DNA of 64,000 nucleotides from Glutamicibacter halophytocola (GCF_001302565.1 NZ_CP012750.1:1612001-1676000), one strand, 5' to 3'; positions 18,364-28,275 are shown, counted from the stretch's first letter. Notes: generated by a model not told the origin, from the letters alone. A program made the numbers and translations.

Positions 18364-19332
18364 ATGACCCCCCAGAAGCTCGATACTTCCGTGCGTGCCA
18401 TCAACGAATGGCTTGCGCGGAGCGTCAAGAGTCTCGGGAACCATTCTGACCGGCTCAATGCCATCAATGTTTTCCCGGTGGCCGACGGCGATACAGGGAG
18501 CAATCTCTACCTCACCGCGCGGGCTGGCCATGATGCTGTCAGCGAATTGGAAAGTGACGATATCGGTGGTTTTCTCGAAGTTGCCGCGCGAGCCTCAATG
18601 GAATCAGCGCGCGGCAACTCCGGCACCCTTTTCGCCGTATTCCTCAGTGGCCTGAGCGAACCGTGGATTGGGCACGAGCGCTTGACGGCTCCATTGCTTG
18701 CCCTCGGCCTGGAGCGGGCAAAAGTCCGATCCTGGTCCGCGCTGAGTGAACCGGTGGAGGGCACCATGCTTTCGGTGATCAATGCGATCGCCTTGGCCGC
18801 TGGGTCTACGCTGGCCCATATCAAAACCGACCATGAAAGCCGTGCCGCGCTGGACACGCTATTGGTTCAGATGAAGCAGGCCGCGCAGCTTGCCGTCAAA
18901 GGTACCGAAACTGAGCTTGCGCCGTTGCTTGAAGCAGGCGTTGTAGACGCCGGTGCCGTGGGCATGCTGATCATCATTGATGAATTATGCGCTGCAATCC
19001 GCAACGCGGACACCGACTTTACCTCTTATGAGGATTTCCACGGCTATAAGATCCAAGACCCCCATGTGCATCTGAATCGCGAGGCAGAATCGGGCGTAGA
19101 AGTAATGTGTACCGTTTCGCTGGACGCGCTGGGCGCAGCGACCTTGCGCGGCCAGCTGGATGCCATGGGCAACTCGGTGATCATGTCTCCGGTGAATCAG
19201 CTGGAAGAAGATACATATCGATGGCGTGTGCACGTGCATGTCGATGAAGCCCAGCCCGCGCTTGAACTCATTGGCAAGTATGGTGAACCGGTGAATGTCA
19301 GCGTAACCGACCTCTGCACTCACGATGACTAA
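18364..19332 (+). CDS. DAK2 domain-containing protein (FakA-like)
   Basis: 322 residues with the DhaL/DAK2 nucleotide-binding signature NVFPVADGDTGSNLYLT and ARGNSGT, then a middle domain with EVMCTVSLDA. The family includes fatty acid kinase FakA, which phosphorylates fatty acids bound to FakB. This protein is clearly shorter than FakA (about 550 residues) and appears to lack the C-terminal domain. Its stop overlaps the recG start by 8 nt. The DAK2-recG-rsmD-coaD order is conserved in actinobacteria. Confidence 0.82.
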   Translation: MTPQKLDTSVRAINEWLARSVKSLGNHSDRLNAINVFPVADGDTGSNLYLTARAGHDAVSELESDDIGGFLEVAARASMESARGNSGTLFAVFLSGLSEPWIGHERLTAPLLALGLERAKVRSWSALSEPVEGTMLSVINAIALAAGSTLAHIKTDHESRAALDTLLVQMKQAAQLAVKGTETELAPLLEAGVVDAGAVGMLIIIDELCAAIRNADTDFTSYEDFHGYKIQDPHVHLNREAESGVEVMCTVSLDALGAATLRGQLDAMGNSVIMSPVNQLEEDTYRWRVHVHVDEAQPALELIGKYGEPVNVSVTDLCTHDD

Positions 19333-21511
19333 TCAGTCTTCTGTGCAATTCGAGGATTCAGAGCTTGCCAGCTACCTGGGCAGCAAGAATGCCCAGGCCT
19401 TGGAAAAGGTTTTTGGCTACACAACGGTGGGGGATTTCCTCTGGCACTTTCCGCGTCGCTACGTTGAGGTGGGCGAACTTACCCCCATAGCGGAGCTGCC
19501 TTTCGATGAACATGTCACCGTCGTCGCGCAAGTAGTCGACGTCAGCCAGCGACAGATGCACTCCCGCCGCGGATTCATTTTCGAGGTGACGGTCAGCGAT
19601 GAGCTCAGCTCAGGCGGGCAAGAACTGAAAATGACGTTCTTCAACGGCTACCAGGCACGCACGGACTTGACCGTTGGAACGATCGCCATGTTCAGCGGAA
19701 AAGTGGGCTGGTACCAGGACCACCTCCAGTTGAGCCAGCCGGACTATGCTGTTCTTGACGAAGCCTCGCAAGCTGATCCTCGTCCAATCCCGATTTATCC
19801 GGCTTCAGCGAAGATGCCGAATAAGCGGATCCGCGATTTGATGGGTCTGTTGCTCCCACACCTTTCAGAAGACAACCTGCCTGAGTTCCTTCCCGAGGAA
19901 GTCCTGGGCTCCCATCGTTATCCCGAACGCCACAGGGCCTTTTTAGAACGCCATGCACCTCGTGAGATCAAGCACGCCTACATCGCGAGGCAGCGATTTG
20001 CTTTTGAAGAAGCATTCATTCTCCAGCTTTCACTGGCTGAGCGCAGCCGCCAGCTGGGCACACAGCCAGCGATTGCCCGTCCCCGGGTTGCCGGGAGGCT
20101 GGCCGAGAGATTCGAAAGCCAGCTGCCCTTCGACCTGACCGTGGATCAGCTCCAAGTCGGGGATCAAATCGCTGCTGATTTGTCACAGGCCCACCCGATG
20201 CATCGCCTGCTGCAAGGCGAAGTGGGTTCGGGAAAGACCATCGTTGCGTTGCGAGCCATACTCCAGGTCATTGATGCCGGCGGCCAGGCAGCCCTCTTGG
20301 CCCCCACCGAAGTGCTCGCCGCACAGCACTTTGCATCCATCAAGAAAATGCTCGGTGCGCTGGCGGAGCCAGGCCTATTCGGCGAAGGCGAAGGCACCGG
20401 AGTTGCTCTGCTGACGGGTTCGGCAAAAACAGCTCAACGACGCGAGGCACTGCTGGGCATAGCCAGTGGGGAAACCGGCCTCATTATCGGTACGCATGCC
20501 CTATTGGGCGACCAAGTCCAATTTGCCGAACTTGGGCTGGTCGTTGTTGACGAACAGCACCGATTCGGGGTGGAACAGCGCGATGCCTTGCGGGCAAAAT
20601 CAGGCGATGCCCTCCCGCATACGCTGGTGATGACCGCGACCCCGATCCCTCGAACGGTCGCCATGACGGTCTTCGGCGATTTGGATACATCAACTATCAA
20701 GCGCCTGCCCGCTGGCCGTGCACCGATTCAAACGCATATTGTTCCCATGCAGCTTTCCGGGTATCGCCAGCGGTTATATTCGCGGATGACCGAAGAAGTC
20801 TCCAAGGGACATCAGGTCTATGTGGTGTGCCCGCGGATTACGGATACTGCTGCAGAGCAAGGCGTGCTTCTTTCAACCTATGATGAGCCATCTGGCCAAA
20901 CCATGAGCGTCGAGGCGATGACAGAGCAGTTGGCTGGCATGCCTGAGTTTGCTGGTATCCGCATAGAGGCCTTGCATTCGCAACTTGAATCCGTGCAGAA
21001 ACAACAAGTCATGGATTCCTTTGCTCGAGGCGAAATTGACATACTCGTTTCGACAACGGTGATTGAGGTTGGCGTTGACGTGCACAACGCGACACTGATG
21101 GTCATCATGGATGCAGAGAGATTCGGGATCTCGCAGCTTCATCAGCTGCGCGGTCGTGTAGGACGAGGCGGGTTGCCGGGGACCTGTCTGATGACGACCT
21201 GGCTTGATGCTGACCATGCTTCCGTCTCGCGGTTGAAAACGATTGAGTCCACGATGGATGGTTTTGAACTGGCCGAGGCAGACTTGGCCGAACGGCGTGA
21301 AGGGAACATCCTGGGTGTCCAGCAGTCAGGCAGCCAATCGTCCCTGAAGGAGCTGAGCATCATCAAGGACCGTACGGTTATCGAACAAGCGCGCAACCAT
21401 GTCGATGCGCTGATGAAGATGCCGTTGTGGGAAGAAAAGTATCCGCGTCTTGTGGAAATAGCCGGCGCTTGGGCCGACGAGTCAACCAAAGAATTCTTGA
21501 ACAAGAATTAG
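19325..21511 (+). CDS. recG: ATP-dependent DNA helicase RecG
   Basis: A 728-residue superfamily 2 helicase that remodels stalled forks and Holliday junctions. It has an N-terminal wedge/OB domain, Walker A GEVGSGKT near residue 300, the RecG-type DEQH box (VVVDEQHRFG), MTATPIPRT, and C-terminal helicase motifs GVDVHNATLMVI and QLRGRVGRG. Start ATG at 19325 overlaps the DAK2 stop. Confidence 0.95.
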   Translation: MTNQSSVQFEDSELASYLGSKNAQALEKVFGYTTVGDFLWHFPRRYVEVGELTPIAELPFDEHVTVVAQVVDVSQRQMHSRRGFIFEVTVSDELSSGGQELKMTFFNGYQARTDLTVGTIAMFSGKVGWYQDHLQLSQPDYAVLDEASQADPRPIPIYPASAKMPNKRIRDLMGLLLPHLSEDNLPEFLPEEVLGSHRYPERHRAFLERHAPREIKHAYIARQRFAFEEAFILQLSLAERSRQLGTQPAIARPRVAGRLAERFESQLPFDLTVDQLQVGDQIAADLSQAHPMHRLLQGEVGSGKTIVALRAILQVIDAGGQAALLAPTEVLAAQHFASIKKMLGALAEPGLFGEGEGTGVALLTGSAKTAQRREALLGIASGETGLIIGTHALLGDQVQFAELGLVVVDEQHRFGVEQRDALRAKSGDALPHTLVMTATPIPRTVAMTVFGDLDTSTIKRLPAGRAPIQTHIVPMQLSGYRQRLYSRMTEEVSKGHQVYVVCPRITDTAAEQGVLLSTYDEPSGQTMSVEAMTEQLAGMPEFAGIRIEALHSQLESVQKQQVMDSFARGEIDILVSTTVIEVGVDVHNATLMVIMDAERFGISQLHQLRGRVGRGGLPGTCLMTTWLDADHASVSRLKTIESTMDGFELAEADLAERREGNILGVQQSGSQSSLKELSIIKDRTVIEQARNHVDALMKMPLWEEKYPRLVEIAGAWADESTKEFLNKN

Positions 21512-21525
21512 CAGGAGAGAGTGGA

Positions 21526-22116
21526 ATGAGCCGAATTATTGCTGGTGCAGCTGGAGGTCAGCCGCTGAAATCGGTTCCCGGGGACGCGACTCGACCAACA
21601 ACGGATCGGGTCAAGGAGGCGCTTTTTTCCCGCCTTGAAAGCTGGGACCTTCTTGCCGGGGCACGGGTTCTGGACCTCTTCGCGGGTTCGGGCGCATTGG
21701 GAATTGAATCCGCTAGCCGGGGAGCACGACAGGTAGTTCTCGTTGAGAAGGCGCCCAAAGCGGCCAGCGTCTGCCAGCAAAACGCGGCACTAGTCAATAA
21801 GGTGCTGAAATCGACAACGGTTTCTGTTCAACGAGGCTCGGTTGATGCCGTATTGGACAGCTATGTGAATGCGGCTTCTGGTCTGCCCAGCCGAACCTTC
21901 GACTTGGTCCTGCTGGATCCGCCGTATCCGCTGACCGAACCTGAGCTCGCGGTAACTTTGCAGAAAATCTCAAAAATCCTGGCCGAAGACGCGACCATCG
22001 TTATTGAACGGTCGAGCCGTTCGCCAGAACCGCAATGGCCAAGCCAGTTGGTGAATTTCTCCGACAAGAAGTACGGAGAAACTCACCTATGGTTTGCTGA
22101 ACCTGTCGAGGTCTAG
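21526..22116 (+). CDS. rsmD: 16S rRNA (guanine966-N2)-methyltransferase
   Basis: About 196 residues, class I SAM-dependent methyltransferase. The SAM motif is DLFAGSGALGIE and the catalytic motif LLDPPYP (D/NPPY). The open frame extends 33 codons into recG, but the ATG at 21526 after AGGAGAGAGTGGA is chosen. The 3' end overlaps the convergent next gene by 30 nt. Confidence 0.92.
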   Translation: MSRIIAGAAGGQPLKSVPGDATRPTTDRVKEALFSRLESWDLLAGARVLDLFAGSGALGIESASRGARQVVLVEKAPKAASVCQQNAALVNKVLKSTTVSVQRGSVDAVLDSYVNAASGLPSRTFDLVLLDPPYPLTEPELAVTLQKISKILAEDATIVIERSSRSPEPQWPSQLVNFSDKKYGETHLWFAEPVEV

Positions 22117-22869
22117 GCCAGAGCGAACTTCTGCAGGATAGGGTCCGGCGTCTTGGCAACGCTGGACCAGATCCTCGGAAATCTCTTGCCTTGAAGCGGT
22201 GAGGATGAGATTGCCCGGGTATCTCTGCGTAAACATCTCCGGGGTTGAGCTGAGCATCACGAAGTTAAAAGCAGAGCGTGCCGCTGCAACTTGTGATTTT
22301 GTGAATCGCAAGGGGGGATCGTCGCCGACGTTGACGAAGAGCAACCCGTCGGAAGCCAGTGATTCCCTGAGCTCGGTGTAGTACTCGGGGACTGTCAGAT
22401 GCTCGGGCGCCTCCGGACCGGAAAAGATGTCGAGGACGATTACATCGAATTTTTCTCCGGCAAGTTCCTCAGCCAAAACCGATCGGGCATCGGCCACGAG
22501 GGGTGTGAGCTTGCAGTTGGCAGGCAGGGGCAATTGCGTGAGGACAAAATCGAGAAGTTCTCGTTCAATATCGACCGCCACGTGGCTGCTCGATGGGTAG
22601 GCAATGCTGGCCCAGCGCGCCAAAGTTAGTGCTCCTGCACCAAGATGAAGCATCCTCAATGGCTTATCGGGACTGCGCAATACCTGCAGGTGATTGGCAA
22701 TGCGTGCCAAATATTCGTAGAAGACATCCTCAGGGTGCACCAAATTGACGTGTGATTGCGGGGCATCGCCAATGGCCAGGATTTTGGAACCAGGAATCAG
22801 GTCGTCATCGTAGATCGTGGCATGTACCTGCACGAATCCCAGCCAGCGTTTTGGTGTCTTATTGCTCAT
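22087..22869 (-). CDS. Spermidine synthase-like methyltransferase-fold protein
   Basis: 260 residues with a Rossmann core similar to polyamine aminopropyltransferases: MLHLGAGALTLARW, the acidic loop VAVDIERELLDF, and FDVIVLDIFSG. The N-terminal part needed for polyamine substrate recognition is not obvious, so true spermidine synthase activity is doubtful; many actinobacterial relatives are labelled only as spermidine synthase-like. It overlaps the upstream aminotransferase by 4 nt and is likely in one operon with it. Confidence 0.72.
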   Translation of the reverse strand: MSNKTPKRWLGFVQVHATIYDDDLIPGSKILAIGDAPQSHVNLVHPEDVFYEYLARIANHLQVLRSPDKPLRMLHLGAGALTLARWASIAYPSSSHVAVDIERELLDFVLTQLPLPANCKLTPLVADARSVLAEELAGEKFDVIVLDIFSGPEAPEHLTVPEYYTELRESLASDGLLFVNVGDDPPLRFTKSQVAAARSAFNFVMLSSTPEMFTQRYPGNLILTASRQEISEDLVQRCQDAGPYPAEVRSGLDLDRFSKP

Positions 22870-24077
22870 CGGTTCAGGACCTCGGGGAGCAGCTGCAGTT
22901 TCTTAACCGCAGCGGAGAGGACCTCGGGTTTCTTGCAGAATGCGAAGCGCAGCAACCCCTGGTAGCTGGATACGTTTTCCGGATGCACGAAAACTGACAA
23001 CGGAATAGCAGCAACTCCCACCGATGCCGGCATTTTGCGAGCGACCTCAATGGCGTCGCTATGCCTGAAGCTATTGATATCTGCCACAAGAAAGTAAGTG
23101 CCTTTGGGCCTGATCACCGGAATACCCGCGTTTTCAAGCCCGTCGGCAAGAATTTGCGCGCCATCTGCCAGTTCAGAGGCGAAACCTTCGAAGAAGGCCA
23201 CCGGCAGGTCCAGGGCCTTGGCGACAGCAGGTTGAAAAGCCGGGCCTGAAGAATACGTGAGGAATTGCTTTACGGTGCGAACCGCGGTGATCAAGTTCTT
23301 TGGACCGGTTGCCCAACCGACTTTCCAGCCGGTAAATGAAAACGACTTGCCGGCGGAAGATATTGTAATTGTGCGTTCGAAGCCGCCGGGCAAGCTGGCG
23401 ATTGGCACATGTTTGGTACCGAACGTCAGATGTTCATAGACTTCGTCGGCAACAATGATGCAGTCATGCCTGTGCGCCAGGGCAATGACTTCATTGAGGA
23501 CCTGTGTTGAGAACACCGTTCCTGTTGGGTTATGCGGATTGTTGATGAGTATGACCCGCGTTTTGTCTGTGACGGCTTGACGCAGTCCCTCTATGCTCGG
23601 CTCAAAAGCCGGAGCTTTCAACTGAACGACTTTGTGTTGCGCATTGGCCAAGCCGATCATTGCTGCATAAGAGTCATAGTACGGTTCGAAGGTCACCACT
23701 TCATCGCCGGGTTCCAAGAAGGCCAGCAACGCCGCCGCGATGGCTTCGGTTGCGCCGGTGGAGACGACTACTTCGGTCTCGGGATCAATATCCAATGAGT
23801 AGAAACGGTTCTGGTGCTCCGAGATGGCTTGGCGCAGTTGGAGGATTCCGGAACCGGGCGCATATTGATTTGCGCCGGAAAGTATTGCGTCAACGGCGAT
23901 TTGCCGAATCTCGGCTGGGCCCTCCGTATCCGGAAATCCTTGACCCAGGTTGATGGCTTCATGCTGATTGGCAAGAGCGGTAATCTCTTCAAAGATGGTC
24001 ACCCCGGGCTGGCCGGATGCGTCTAGCAAATTCGCGCCGTGTGCTGTTCTCTGCCAAGGAGTCATGGAAATGCTCAT
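22866..24077 (-). CDS. PLP-dependent aminotransferase class I
   Basis: 403 residues, fold type I. Seen: INLGQGFPD at the N-terminus, NNPHNPTG, VADEVYEHL, and the PLP lysine in SSAGKSFSFTGWK near residue 245, with FCKKPEVL at the C-terminus. The pattern fits the N-succinyldiaminopimelate / methionine / kynurenine aminotransferase group; the substrate cannot be fixed from sequence. The first ATG (24077) is used and an ATG at 24065 is also in frame. It is divergent from coaD. Confidence 0.85.
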   Translation of the reverse strand: MSISMTPWQRTAHGANLLDASGQPGVTIFEEITALANQHEAINLGQGFPDTEGPAEIRQIAVDAILSGANQYAPGSGILQLRQAISEHQNRFYSLDIDPETEVVVSTGATEAIAAALLAFLEPGDEVVTFEPYYDSYAAMIGLANAQHKVVQLKAPAFEPSIEGLRQAVTDKTRVILINNPHNPTGTVFSTQVLNEVIALAHRHDCIIVADEVYEHLTFGTKHVPIASLPGGFERTITISSAGKSFSFTGWKVGWATGPKNLITAVRTVKQFLTYSSGPAFQPAVAKALDLPVAFFEGFASELADGAQILADGLENAGIPVIRPKGTYFLVADINSFRHSDAIEVARKMPASVGVAAIPLSVFVHPENVSSYQGLLRFAFCKKPEVLSAAVKKLQLLPEVLNR

Positions 24078-24189
24078 AGGTTCATTATGGACGTGCCACA
24101 GTTAAATGTTATTCATTGAGTCGACGAATCGTTACGGGACATTCACCGAAGTTCCAACAATCGGCGCCAATCCTTGATAAGTTCAATTC

Positions 24190-24657
24190 ATGCGAAGAGC
24201 AGTATGTCCCGGTTCCTTTGACCCGATTCACAATGGTCATGTCGAAATCATCGCGCGCGCGGCCAGCCTTTTTGACGAGGTGATCGTAGCGGTATCCACC
24301 AACTACTCGAAGAAATACCGCTTTAGCGAAGATGAGAGAGTGGCCATGGTCGAGGAAACCGTGGGCGGACTGCGCGGCGTCAGCGCAATTCCGATGGACC
24401 AAGGACTATTGGCCGAGTTTTGCAAAGAGCACGGAGCCGAGGCAATCGTGAAGGGGCTTCGAAGCACGGTCGACTATGCCTACGAAATCCCAATGGCCAC
24501 GATGAACCGGCACTTGACCGGTGTCGAAACCGTATTTCTGCAGGCTGATTCCCGGTATACGCACTTGTCGTCGTCGCTTCTCAAGGAAGTGCAATCGCTG
24601 GGCGGAGACGTCGCGGAATACTTTCCGCGCGCCGTCATGAAAAGGCTGATGCGCTGA
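24190..24657 (+). CDS. coaD: Phosphopantetheine adenylyltransferase
   Basis: 155 residues; adenylates 4'-phosphopantetheine in coenzyme A synthesis. Nucleotidyltransferase motif PGSFDPIHNGH at residues 8-18 with the catalytic His, and the C-terminal THLSSSLLKEV (ISSTxxR-type) motif. Length is normal for the family. It stands alone between the aminotransferase and galU. Confidence 0.94.
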   Translation: MRRAVCPGSFDPIHNGHVEIIARAASLFDEVIVAVSTNYSKKYRFSEDERVAMVEETVGGLRGVSAIPMDQGLLAEFCKEHGAEAIVKGLRSTVDYAYEIPMATMNRHLTGVETVFLQADSRYTHLSSSLLKEVQSLGGDVAEYFPRAVMKRLMR

Positions 24658-24674
24658 CCGCATCTCAATATAAT

Positions 24675-24702
24675 TTGTAATTACACAGGGTAGATATAAG
24701 AT
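24675..24702 (+). promoter_or_regulatory. Candidate promoter for galU
   Basis: TTGTAA at 24675-24680 and TAAGAT at 24697-24702 with a 16-nt spacer, in the short gap between coaD and galU. Suggested by pattern only. Confidence 0.4.
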
Positions 24703-24749
24703 GAGACCCTTGAAAGTTCCCTCAAACCAACTCGGACGGTTTTCCTAAT

Positions 24750-25649
24750 ATGAATCAACGGGCCATCACCAAGGCAGTCATTCCAGCCGCAGGACTCGGA
24801 ACTCGATTCCTGCCAGCAACCAAGGCAATGCCGAAGGAAATGCTGCCGGTAGTCGATAAACCTGCAATTCAGTACGTCGTGTCCGAGGCAGTAAAGGCAG
24901 GATTCACTGACTTGCTGATGGTTACGGGTCGTAGCAAGCGAGCATTGGAAGACCACTTTGACCGTGTTCCTTCGCTGGAGTACTCGCTGGAAGCCAAGGG
25001 TGACAAGAAGAAACTGGACGCAATCCACGAAGCTACCCACCTCGGCGATATTCACTACGTTCGCCAGGGAGATCCCAAGGGGCTCGGTCACGCAGTCCTT
25101 TGCGCCAAGCAGCACGTCGGAAACGAGCCATTTGCAGTGTTGCTCGGTGACGACCTGATAGACGAGCGCGATGAGCTTCTTTCAATCATGGCCGACGTGC
25201 AGCGGAAGACGGGTGGCTCGGTCATCGCATTGATGGAGGTGGAGCCGCAGCAGATCAGCGCCTATGGTTGCGCTGATGTTTCAGCTGTCGAAGGCGAAGA
25301 ATTCGTCAAGGTCAATGGTCTGGTAGAAAAGCCTGCCGTAGACGAGGCGCCTAGCAATTTGGCAATTATCGGCCGCTACTTGCTTCACCCGCGCGTCTTT
25401 GAAGTCCTGGAGCACACCGCCCCAGGTCGTGGCAACGAAATTCAGCTCACTGACGCTTTGCAAGTATTGGCTTCCGCTGAAGGCGAAGGCTCCGGCGTTC
25501 ACGCAGTTGTATTCCGCGGTCGCCGCTACGACACGGGCGACAAGCTCAGCTACCTGCAGGCCAACATCACCCTCGCAGTAGATCACGAGGATCTTGGCGC
25601 CGGCCTGAAGGCTTGGCTGAAAGATTTCGTTGCTAAGATCGACGATTAA
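24750..25649 (+). CDS. galU: UTP--glucose-1-phosphate uridylyltransferase
   Basis: 299 residues; makes UDP-glucose from UTP and glucose-1-phosphate. Nucleotide-binding motif GLGTRFLPATKAMPKEMLP near residues 14-32, with VDKPAIQYVV next to it and RGNEIQLTDAL later. UDP-glucose is a glycosyl donor for wall polymers and the substrate of GalE, and galU directly precedes the wall-polymer region. It ends at a palindromic terminator. Confidence 0.94.
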   Translation: MNQRAITKAVIPAAGLGTRFLPATKAMPKEMLPVVDKPAIQYVVSEAVKAGFTDLLMVTGRSKRALEDHFDRVPSLEYSLEAKGDKKKLDAIHEATHLGDIHYVRQGDPKGLGHAVLCAKQHVGNEPFAVLLGDDLIDERDELLSIMADVQRKTGGSVIALMEVEPQQISAYGCADVSAVEGEEFVKVNGLVEKPAVDEAPSNLAIIGRYLLHPRVFEVLEHTAPGRGNEIQLTDALQVLASAEGEGSGVHAVVFRGRRYDTGDKLSYLQANITLAVDHEDLGAGLKAWLKDFVAKIDD

Positions 25650-25721
25650 TTAGGCACGGACTGCTTCGACAGAAATTCTGGCAGCCTTTGTCCCCAAGCT
25701 TTTTGCGGTTTTTATAAAGTG

Positions 25722-25753
25722 ATGGCGACCTAGTTCTAGAACTAGGTCGCCAT
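25722..25753. terminator. Bidirectional terminator after galU
   Basis: A perfect 32-nt palindrome (16-nt arms, centre 25737/25738) between galU and the convergent SGNH hydrolase gene. T-rich sequence precedes it and TTGTTGT follows. Confidence 0.8.
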
Positions 25754-25869
25754 TGTTGTCTCGAAACGAGACGTTCTGCTCTGGATTGAGATCATCTTCA
25801 AGAATCGGTGTCGGGTCCTATGCGAGCGGGATGCCCTCTGGTGACATCAGAATTGTGCCCGCCCCTAAT

Positions 25870-26589
25870 TTAGGATGCGGGCAGGGATAATCCCTTGATG
25901 ATTTTTTTGGCTATAGCCAGATGCCCTTGCGTGTTGGGGTGGAACAAGTCGGACTTCCCCTTCCACGTCTTCGTTCCTCGCGGCCCGCGATTATGGGTAT
26001 TTGTGTAAAGGTCTGACAGCGGAATGAAGATTCCACTGTTTTGTGCGCAGGTTTCTTTGATGATGGTATCCAGATCCTGCGCGATTTTAGTTTCTGGACG
26101 GTACCAGACTCCCAAGCAGACGAATTCTACTGAAGGGGAGTGGGCCTTGATCCTTTTCAGATAATTCTGGTACTCCTTGCGAAAGGCAACGGTCGGTGTA
26201 TTGCCACCGGCGTCATTGGTGCCCAGCTCGATGATTGCGAGATCAAGGTTCTTGGGCATGGTTTTGCTATGGGCGATGTAATTCAACTTCGCTCCAGATT
26301 TGGCCACGGTTGTGATGGACTGGGTTCCGGTCGTCCTGAGCCTCCGTGACGTGATGGCGCGGAAGCTTTGAGGTAGTAGCCGTGCGTCGCGGCCAACACT
26401 GATCGAGTCCCCTGCAAACAGCACCCGGTCAAAATTATTTGCCCCGGAAGGATGTGTGGGTGATGCGCTCGGAGTTGCATCGACAGCGTGGCTGTTAGCC
26501 GAGACGATGCCTTGGATAGCGGGAACAAGGGTGACAGCCAATACAACGAACAGCACAAGTGCAAATGCTGCTTTTTGTCGGATTGACAT
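25870..26589 (-). CDS. SGNH/GDSL-family hydrolase, membrane-anchored or secreted
   Basis: About 239 residues. The N-terminus has a hydrophobic signal or anchor, then the SGNH blocks: GDS in FAGDSISVG (catalytic Ser), GTND (block III) and DLFHPNTQGH (catalytic Asp and His). Such esterases often act on acyl or acetyl groups of cell-surface glycans. The frame is open to an ATG at 26634, but only the ATG at 26589 has a ribosome site (AGGGATAG) and begins just before the signal. Position at the edge of the teichoic-acid-type locus suggests a role in tailoring the polymer; that is inference. Confidence 0.8.
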   Translation of the reverse strand: MSIRQKAAFALVLFVVLAVTLVPAIQGIVSANSHAVDATPSASPTHPSGANNFDRVLFAGDSISVGRDARLLPQSFRAITSRRLRTTGTQSITTVAKSGAKLNYIAHSKTMPKNLDLAIIELGTNDAGGNTPTVAFRKEYQNYLKRIKAHSPSVEFVCLGVWYRPETKIAQDLDTIIKETCAQNSGIFIPLSDLYTNTHNRGPRGTKTWKGKSDLFHPNTQGHLAIAKKIIKGLSLPAS

Positions 26590-27204
26590 TTTTCTATCCC
26601 TATTTACGTCAGGCACGTTCGGATCTCGCTTCAAGATGCATGGGTGTTTGTCGATTGCTCAAAGTTTAACGGGTGGACCTGCTAATCCGTGGCCGGCTGT
26701 GAAGTCCTAGGTGTGAGTCCCATCGCTGAAGAGTCAGACTGCATATTCTTGAATCCAACTCATCGAAGTTTGAAAATGGCGACTGACCAAGCAGACCAAG
26801 AATCTGCGACGTGGATCTCTGAAGGCATGCTCCGGTTACTATACTCGCCACTGTCGGCCGCAGTAGATGCTCCTCTTTGCGGACCGCGCGAAGTGGAAGC
26901 TGCAGATCCGGGTTAGAAAGCCGGGTGGTTGCCCCTCGCATGGCTCCGGAGAAAATGTGCTCCCACTTATCGATTCTGATTCAATTGCGTATTTTACGAG
27001 GGAATAGATTTCTGAATATATTCACCGAATTTAGCGGCACCATCTAACCTAATTTTCTATGCCTCTAATCGCGTGGCGCTTATCACTCTGGTTTCCGGTC
27101 AATGCACTCAGCATAATCACAAGTAGCCTATGTATGCTTGCTCTTTGCGTGAAGTCTCCCGGATAGTCCGTTGGCTTCAGTTTGGTAGCCCGGGTGGAGA
27201 TGAT
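26590..27204. other. Non-coding stretch before the second LCP gene
   Basis: About 600 nt without a convincing gene on either strand. Short open frames lack ribosome sites and family signatures. A stretch near 26640-26735 faintly resembles a decayed serine-type tRNA but does not fold into a cloverleaf. Regulatory sequences for the divergent SGNH and LCP genes are expected here. Confidence 0.45.
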
Positions 27205-28275
27205 TTGAAACACGAAGAACCTGAAGAATTCTTATTTGCGTCTCGAAGCGCGCGTAATGAAGTTGAGCGAAAGAGGAAGAAGCGAACGAGAAACATAGTT
27301 GTCGCCGTGGTGGCGGCAATGCTGGTTTGCGTACTTGGCGCTGGGTATTTCGTCTTTGACCTCCAGCGGCAGTTCAATTCCAAATCCAACTCGCTGGCCC
27401 TTGGATTTTCTGACGCTGATCAGGAAGCGCGCCCAGTGAAAGACCCCGACGATAAGTCGATGAACATTCTGATGCTCGGTGTTGACCATGCAGCGGATGA
27501 CAGTGACGGTTCTGCCGCACTGAGCGGAGCCGTGGAACAGCGCAGCGATTCGATGATGCTGGTGCATATCCCAGAAGACCGCTCACAGGTCTACGTCATG
27601 TCCATGGTTCGCGACATGTACGTGGATATTCCTGGATACGGGAGCAACAAGTTGAACGCTGCCGTATCGCTGGGTGGGGTTCCGTTGTTAATGCGGACGG
27701 TTGAAGGCCTCTTTGACACCAAAATCGATCATGTCGCCATGGTTGATTTTGAGGGATTCAAGGAACTATCAACTGCACTCGGGGGAGTCACTGTAGACAA
27801 TGACATCCCGTTCACTGCTAACGACACCGACTATTTCTACCCAGTTGGAAGCATTGAGCTCGAAGGCGACCGCGCACTGCGCTTCGTTCGCGAACGCAAA
27901 TCTTTTACCAATGGCGATTACCAGCGAGTAGCCAACCAGCGTAAGTTCATCGCCGCAGCTGCAAATAAACTTCTTTCGTCTGACACCCTCACCAACCCGG
28001 TGAAGCTGTACGACATTGTCGACACCGTGTCGCCGTATCTGACATTCGACGAAGACTTCGATGCGGCCACCCTCGTCGGGCTCGGATTGCAGCTCAAAAA
28101 TGTCGATACTCAGAACATGGCAATGTTCACCATGCCCACCGCCGGAACATCGATGACTGCTGACGGTCAGTCCATTGAATTAGCTAGCGAATTGGCGATT
28201 GCCCAAATTGGTGAAGCGCTGCGGACAGACACGATGCAAGAGTATCTGGAAGAGAATCCTCCCGAAACAGAGTAA
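27205..28275 (+). CDS. LytR-CpsA-Psr (LCP) family wall-polymer ligase (second copy)
   Basis: About 356 residues, one N-terminal membrane segment and an extracellular LCP domain with MLGVDHA, RSDSMMLVHI, SMVRDMYVDIPG, NKLNAAV and GGVTVDNDIPF. It presumably attaches the polymer made by the downstream genes to peptidoglycan. A TTG at 27205 preceded by GGTGGAG is preferred; the frame also opens at an ATG at 27130 that lacks a ribosome site and would add 25 residues. The layout matches the LCP protein at 17.3 kb, and the motif regions align closely. Confidence 0.86.
   Translation: MKHEEPEEFLFASRSARNEVERKRKKRTRNIVVAVVAAMLVCVLGAGYFVFDLQRQFNSKSNSLALGFSDADQEARPVKDPDDKSMNILMLGVDHAADDSDGSAALSGAVEQRSDSMMLVHIPEDRSQVYVMSMVRDMYVDIPGYGSNKLNAAVSLGGVPLLMRTVEGLFDTKIDHVAMVDFEGFKELSTALGGVTVDNDIPFTANDTDYFYPVGSIELEGDRALRFVRERKSFTNGDYQRVANQRKFIAAAANKLLSSDTLTNPVKLYDIVDTVSPYLTFDEDFDAATLVGLGLQLKNVDTQNMAMFTMPTAGTSMTADGQSIELASELAIAQIGEALRTDTMQEYLEENPPETE

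Noticed and set aside
26640..26735. tRNA-like stretch with a GCTAA anticodon-loop-like segment and a T-arm-like GTGTGAGTCCC
   Set aside because: The acceptor stem does not pair, the T-stem has mismatches and the anticodon loop would be 8 nt; likely chance or too decayed to call.
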